DNA of 64,000 nt from Microbacterium immunditiarum. Lineage in GTDB: Bacteria; Actinomycetota; Actinomycetes; Actinomycetales; Microbacteriaceae. Position 1 is the first letter of the stretch. Each line of letters begins with the position of its first letter. The stretch spans positions 2,294,001 to 2,358,000 of the forward strand of contig NZ_JACCBV010000001.1 of assembly GCF_013409785.1 (NCBI RefSeq). Direction: 5' to 3'. This document shows positions 62,882-64,000 of the stretch, piece by piece. The translations under genes and the position numbers were made by a program. The notes below the pieces were generated by a model. The model had not been told where the DNA came from and made no database searches. It saw only the letters and a list, made by a program, of their open reading frames with translations.

Positions 62882-64000
62882 GTGCGTTTCGTGTGGGCCG
62901 TGGTGGCGTTCATCATCGCCGCCGTGATGATCGGTGCGGGCATCGCCCAGCGCACCGTCTTCCAGGGACCGAAGACCGAGACCGCGCCGATCTCGTTCGA
63001 GCAGGACGTGCCCTATCTGCTGATCGACGGCGCGGTGCTGAACAAGCTCCCCGGCGCTCAGACGCTTCGAGCACAGGCCGAGGGCGACATCCTGGCCGCG
63101 TACGGCCGTACCGCCGACATGAAGGCCTGGCTCTCCGACGCCGAATACGCGTCTGCGACCCTCGACGACGGGGGCGAGATCCGCACGCGGATCGTCGAGC
63201 CCGCGCCCATCGACGAGCCGACGGATGCCGTTGCCGACCCGGCCGCCGAGGGCGAAGCCGCGGGTGACACCGCCGCGGACGCCGAAGCCGCGGAGCCCGG
63301 TCGCAACCCCGCCGGCTCGGATCTCTGGCTCGACGAGTTCCAGCAGTCAGACCTGCTCATCGCCCCGCTGCAGCTGCCCGAGGGCATGAGCGTGCTCGTC
63401 GCGAAGGACGGCACCGAGCCCGCTCCGTCCAAGGTGAGCGTCTCGTGGCCGATCGAGAGCACGACGCCGTGGGCCGGACCGCTCATCGTCGGCGGCGGCA
63501 TCGTGATGGCGATCGGCGTGCTGCTGTACATCCTCGGCATCCGTCATGTCCGCCGCTCGCGAGGGCCGCGACGCAAGGGTCTGCCGCTTCCTCCCACCGA
63601 GCCGATCAATCTGGCGATCGAGGGTGAGGACAAGGGCGTCATCTCAGCTGGCGCGCCCACCCGACGCGCCGTGTCGGGCCGCCGCGCCTTCGCGATCCTT
63701 CCGGTCGTGGCCGTGTCGGCGCTGATGTTCACGGGGTGCACGCCCGACGCGTGGCCGCAGCTCGGCCCGACGCCGACTCCCACCCCGACGCAGACCGTCG
63801 TCATGCCCGACAGCCAGCAGGCGCCCGCCGTCACGAAGGCGCAGGCCGACCGCATCCTCAGCCGCGTGTCGTCTACGGTCGCGGAGGCGGACGAGACGCT
63901 CGACGCGACGCTCGCGGCCTCCCGCCTGGACGGCGCGGTGCTGGCGGAGCGGACCACCAACTACAAGCTGCGCGGGGCGATCACCGACCGTGCGCCGCTA
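62882..64000 (+). CDS. Unknown membrane protein with internal lipobox-like segment (partial)
   Basis: The frame is open from GTG 62882 to the end of the window (373 codons, no stop). An N-terminal helix (VVAFIIAAVMIGAGIAQRTV) is followed by an extracytoplasmic domain, a low-complexity Asp/Ala/Glu stretch, a second helix (PLIVGGGIVMAIGVLLYILG), a basic loop, and a third hydrophobic part ALMFTGC near residue 286, then a Thr/Pro linker. The last resembles a lipoprotein signal end but lies mid-protein. I do not recognise the family. RBS GAGAGG. Confidence 0.75.
   Translation, partial: MRFVWAVVAFIIAAVMIGAGIAQRTVFQGPKTETAPISFEQDVPYLLIDGAVLNKLPGAQTLRAQAEGDILAAYGRTADMKAWLSDAEYASATLDDGGEIRTRIVEPAPIDEPTDAVADPAAEGEAAGDTAADAEAAEPGRNPAGSDLWLDEFQQSDLLIAPLQLPEGMSVLVAKDGTEPAPSKVSVSWPIESTTPWAGPLIVGGGIVMAIGVLLYILGIRHVRRSRGPRRKGLPLPPTEPINLAIEGEDKGVISAGAPTRRAVSGRRAFAILPVVAVSALMFTGCTPDAWPQLGPTPTPTPTQTVVMPDSQQAPAVTKAQADRILSRVSSTVAEADETLDATLAASRLDGAVLAERTTNYKLRGAITDRAPL

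Overview
High-GC actinobacterial chromosome, most likely a Microbacteriaceae member close to Microbacterium. This rests on the strong GC bias at third codon positions, the many GTG starts and ATGA/GTGA overlaps, and the gene order (mutM/smc/ftsY, ffh/rpsP/rimM/trmD/rplS/lepB/rnhB, yraN/comM/dprA/xerC, rpsB/tsf/pyrH/frr/cdsA). The genus is an inference. No tRNA, rRNA, CRISPR array, transposase or phage gene was seen.

Layout. 1-59 is the 3' end of mutM. 73-4016 is a minus-strand cassette between mutM and smc: a consensus promoter, a 35-residue peptide with a near-perfect ribosome binding site, a small basic protein, a strong intercistronic hairpin, and three tandem paralogous two-domain GNAT acyltransferases. 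4179-15495 holds smc, ftsY, a DUF2004-type protein, lipB-lipA, an ArsR/OsmC divergon, a two-ACT-domain protein, a TetR-glyoxalase fusion and ffh. 15497-17891 holds a hairpin stack, a DUF559 nuclease-like gene flanked by two copies of one palindromic element, and a YbdK-type ligase.

18154-19529 is rpsP-khpA-rimM. The usual continuation (trmD, rplS) is displaced by a nitrate assimilation block at 19634-31567: a nitrate reductase/flavoprotein fusion, a NarK-type transporter, and a nirB-nirD-cysG-HemD/winged-helix-CbiX operon that supplies nitrite reductase and its siroheme. Three start regions in this block carry GlnR-like half-sites. trmD follows, then a glgX-treY-treZ cluster in which treY lacks its catalytic core through an in-frame deletion and treZ has a one-base frameshift. 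map and a small membrane gene come before rplS.

39680-46453 is rplS-lepB-rnhB-DUF2469, an unknown 364-residue gene with its own consensus promoter, then yraN-comM-dprA. 46534-54308 holds a secreted beta-propeller protein, xerC, an M23 peptidase and a 1238-residue secreted nuclease/5'-nucleotidase. 54705-59705 is rpsB-tsf-pyrH-frr-cdsA and a DivIVA-repeat protein. The right end holds a secreted lytic transglycosylase-like protein, a zinc-ribbon protein, a hydrolase, an AI-2E family membrane protein, and a membrane protein that runs off the window.

The best candidate for an undescribed system is the peptide/triple-GNAT cassette at 73-4016. Other notable points are the decayed TreYZ pair, the paired palindromes around the DUF559 gene, the GlnR-like architecture shared by narK and nirB, and a GGATGC/GCATCC word bias that appears to override codon preference.
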